Positions 5,659-7,256 of a DNA stretch of 7,256 nt are shown here, piece after piece. Under the pieces are notes generated by a model that was given only the letters and a program-made list of their open reading frames with translations, did no database searches and was not told where the DNA came from. Origin of the DNA: Desulfobacterales bacterium CG23_combo_of_CG06-09_8_20_14_all_51_8. Its GTDB lineage: Bacteria > Desulfobacterota > Desulfobacteria > Desulfobacterales > Desulfosalsimonadaceae. The position numbers were made by a program, and so were the translations under genes. Position 1 is the first letter of the stretch. Each line of letters opens with the position of its first letter. The DNA lies in contig PCSG01000270.1 of the NCBI GenBank assembly GCA_002772195.1, positions 1 to 7,256 on the forward strand. The letters are read 5' to 3'.

Positions 5659-5764
5659 ATGCTTGCGCGATCCAACCGCGAATAAATGCATCTGTCTGAA
5701 GTAAAAGGAAATTCCATCATCCGGACCGCCGGAGCAACCTCGACATCATTCACTGCCGCTTAAC

Positions 5765-6802
5765 ATGAAACCGGATATCAAAGGGTTCAATAAAACCGAA
5801 CTGAGCTGCTGGCTTAGCGACCACGGCATGCGATCCTTCAGGTGCGCTCAAATTCTGCGCTGGATTTATGTCAAACATGCCGCAGCCTTTGCGGACATGA
5901 CCGATCTTACCAAAACAGACCGCCAGGTATTATCCGACCAGTTCGCCTTTTCAATCCCGTTGACCCGGAAAATCGAAACATCTGCGGACGGTTCCCGAAA
6001 ATATCTGTTTGAACTGGAGGACGGCCTTTGTATTGAAACCGTTCTGATTCCGGAAAAAACCCATTATACCCTGTGCATGTCCACCCAAGTGGGATGCGCC
6101 ATGGGATGCCGGTTCTGCATGACCGCGCAATCCGGGCTGATCCGCAACCTGACCCAGGGGGAAATCTTGAGCCAGGTCCTGGGAGTCCTGCCGGATATCA
6201 CCGATGAAAAACGCCTGAGCAATATTGTGCTGATGGGCATGGGCGAACCCCTGGCCAACTATGATGCCGTGGTCCGGGCCATCACCCTCCTGACGGACAC
6301 GGATTGCGGCCTCGGCTTTTCCAACCGGCGGGTCACTCTGTCCACGTCCGGACTTGTTTCCCGGTTTGATGAACTGGGACAAGACACCCGCATCAATCTG
6401 GCGGTGTCCCTCAACGCCAGCGACAATCCCACCCGGAGCCGGCTGATGCCCATCAACCAGACATATCCCCTGGAAGCGCTCATCGACGCCTGCGCCCGGT
6501 ATCCCCTGGCCCCGCGAAACAAGATTACCTTTGAATACATCCTGATCCGGGGCATCAATGATTCGGACGAGGACGCCCGGCGGCTGGCAAAACTGCTGCG
6601 GCCGGTCAAAGCGAAAATCAACCTGATTCCGTTTAATGAACACCCGGCCAGCGAATTCAGGCGCCCTGACGAATCCCGGATCCAAAAATTTCAGGAAATT
6701 TTGCACCAGAAAAATTATACCGCCGTGATCCGCCACAGCAAGGGCCAGGATATTTCCGCGGCCTGCGGCCAGCTCTCCGCCAAAAACCGACAGCCTCAGT
6801 AA
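5765..6802 (+). CDS. rlmN: Dual-specificity 23S rRNA / tRNA m2A methyltransferase RlmN
   Basis: RlmN is a radical-SAM enzyme that makes m2A2503 in 23S rRNA and m2A37 in some tRNAs. The 345 residues match the family. The iron-sulfur motif is CAMGCRFC (111-118), so Cys111, Cys115 and Cys118 hold the 4Fe-4S cluster. Cys104 and Cys334 (in DISAACGQL) correspond to the E. coli resolving and methyl-carrying cysteines (Cys118 and Cys355), keeping the same seven-residue gap from Cys104 to Cys111. GMGEP (158-162) is the SAM-binding motif, and LIPFNEH (287-293) is the conserved substrate-side segment. The start is ATG 5765 because family similarity begins immediately; no SD precedes it. It is transcribed away from the ffh cluster. 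Its TAA overlaps the last codons of the convergent gene by 7 nt. Confidence 0.97.
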   Translation: MKPDIKGFNKTELSCWLSDHGMRSFRCAQILRWIYVKHAAAFADMTDLTKTDRQVLSDQFAFSIPLTRKIETSADGSRKYLFELEDGLCIETVLIPEKTHYTLCMSTQVGCAMGCRFCMTAQSGLIRNLTQGEILSQVLGVLPDITDEKRLSNIVLMGMGEPLANYDAVVRAITLLTDTDCGLGFSNRRVTLSTSGLVSRFDELGQDTRINLAVSLNASDNPTRSRLMPINQTYPLEALIDACARYPLAPRNKITFEYILIRGINDSDEDARRLAKLLRPVKAKINLIPFNEHPASEFRRPDESRIQKFQEILHQKNYTAVIRHSKGQDISAACGQLSAKNRQPQ

Positions 6803-7256
6803 ACTAGAAGACCCTGAACCTCGCTCACTGATTTCGGAACGACCGTCACCTCAAAGGCCCCGTCCGGGCCGGTCACGCAGACCGGCACCGGCTGATTTTT
6901 CGGGGCCTTGCTGTATCCCGCGCAAATGGCCGCGGCCTCCTCAATGTCCGGCCTTTCGCAGCCTCGGGGAATCAATCCCACCGGCCCGTTAATTAATTTC
7001 AGTTTCAGCGCCATGTCCTGATCCGGCCGGTATAAATTCAGAATACGTGCATTGTCCTCTTTGTTTCTGCCCACAATGAGCTTAACTTCCGAATTCAGCC
7101 TGAAATGACGGCCAAAGGCGAGCAAGTCCAGCTCAGGAACGGCAATCTTCGCCTGATGATCAAACAGATCCTTCAGGCGCCTGGCGTAGCCGGGATCGGT
7201 GAGCAGGCACCCGCCGGCAGGGGATGGATAGTCCGTGACCCCGAATTTTTCGGCCA
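6796..7256 (-). CDS. C-terminal part of a thiouridylase/NFACT-R-like RNA-modification protein (5' end beyond window)
   Basis: The open frame runs from the right edge to TGA (6798-6796), giving 152 visible residues. An internal TTG at 7125 could be mistaken for the start, but the frame continues upstream with conserved sequence. Seen motifs, in window numbering, are YPSPAGGCLLTDPGYARRL (9-27), ELDLLAFGRHFRL (41-53) and IVGRNKEDN (60-68). I recognise this as the NFACT-R-like domain that follows an N-terminal PP-loop ATPase domain in proteins often annotated as tRNA thiouridylase or ThiI/MnmA-like; this is from memory. The catalytic N-terminus is outside the window, so the reaction is inferred. 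Cys16 in SPAGGC is a possible functional cysteine. No terminator separates this gene from convergent rlmN. Confidence 0.75.
   Translation of the reverse strand, partial: AEKFGVTDYPSPAGGCLLTDPGYARRLKDLFDHQAKIAVPELDLLAFGRHFRLNSEVKLIVGRNKEDNARILNLYRPDQDMALKLKLINGPVGLIPRGCERPDIEEAAAICAGYSKAPKNQPVPVCVTGPDGAFEVTVVPKSVSEVQGLLVY

Noticed and set aside
5721..5732. CCGG...CCGG inverted repeat upstream of rlmN, considered as an operator or terminator.
   Set aside because: Four base pairs with a four-base loop is common by chance, there is no T-run, and no regulator site is recognised.
5703..5764. SD-like AAAAGGAA (5703-5710) followed by a 15-codon frame from ATC (5716) that stops two codon positions before the rlmN ATG, resembling a leader peptide.
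   Set aside because: ATC is a very rare start, no ATG, GTG or TTG lies at a suitable distance, and the peptide has no regulatory codon run. The rlmN ATG remains the best start.
5951..6736. Long open frame of about 261 codons on the minus strand inside rlmN.
   Set aside because: It is antisense to a gene with all catalytic motifs in place, has no recognisable domain, and its glycine, glutamine and proline-rich make-up is typical of the shadow of a codon-biased gene.

Overview
The window looks like a core chromosomal segment of a Gram-negative anaerobe, most likely Desulfobacterota (Desulfobacterales-type). This rests on remembered gene order (ffh-rpsP-khpA-rimM-trmD, a Methyltrn_RNA_4 SPOUT methyltransferase, then rplS-rnhB-yraN-rsmI) and on the protein flavour. 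No rRNA, tRNA, CRISPR array, insertion sequence or phage gene is visible. The sequence alone does not fix the species.

Layout. From about 5594 down to base 1 runs one tightly packed minus-strand cluster of ten genes: ffh, rpsP, khpA, rimM, trmD, a SPOUT RNA methyltransferase, rplS, rnhB, yraN and rsmI. Spacers are 4 to 75 nt and two junctions overlap (trmD/SPOUT by 62 nt, yraN/rsmI by about 26 nt). rsmI runs off the left edge and lacks its C-terminal half. A 170-bp divergent intergenic region (5595-5764) holds a good sigma70-type promoter for the cluster and a weaker candidate for rlmN. rlmN lies on the plus strand at 5765-6802. It meets head-on the 3' end of a minus-strand gene that enters from the right edge, a thiouridylase/NFACT-R-like protein; the two reading frames overlap by 7 nt.

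Function. Nearly everything serves translation. There are two ribosomal proteins (S16, L19), a 30S maturation factor (RimM), SRP targeting (Ffh), a small KH RNA-binding protein, and RNA methyltransferases acting on tRNA G37 (TrmD), 23S A2503 and tRNA A37 (RlmN) and 16S C1402 (RsmI), plus one SPOUT enzyme of unknown substrate. RNase HII and YraN add RNA:DNA hybrid and nuclease-like functions.

No wholly new multi-gene system is evident. The points most worth a second look are: a perfect 16-bp motif repeated three times across the rplS stop/rnhB start, each copy supplying an ATG in a different frame; the poorly characterised SPOUT methyltransferase whose only available start is a TTG inside trmD; a hairpin in front of rplS; and the edge-truncated NFACT-R-like gene convergent with rlmN.
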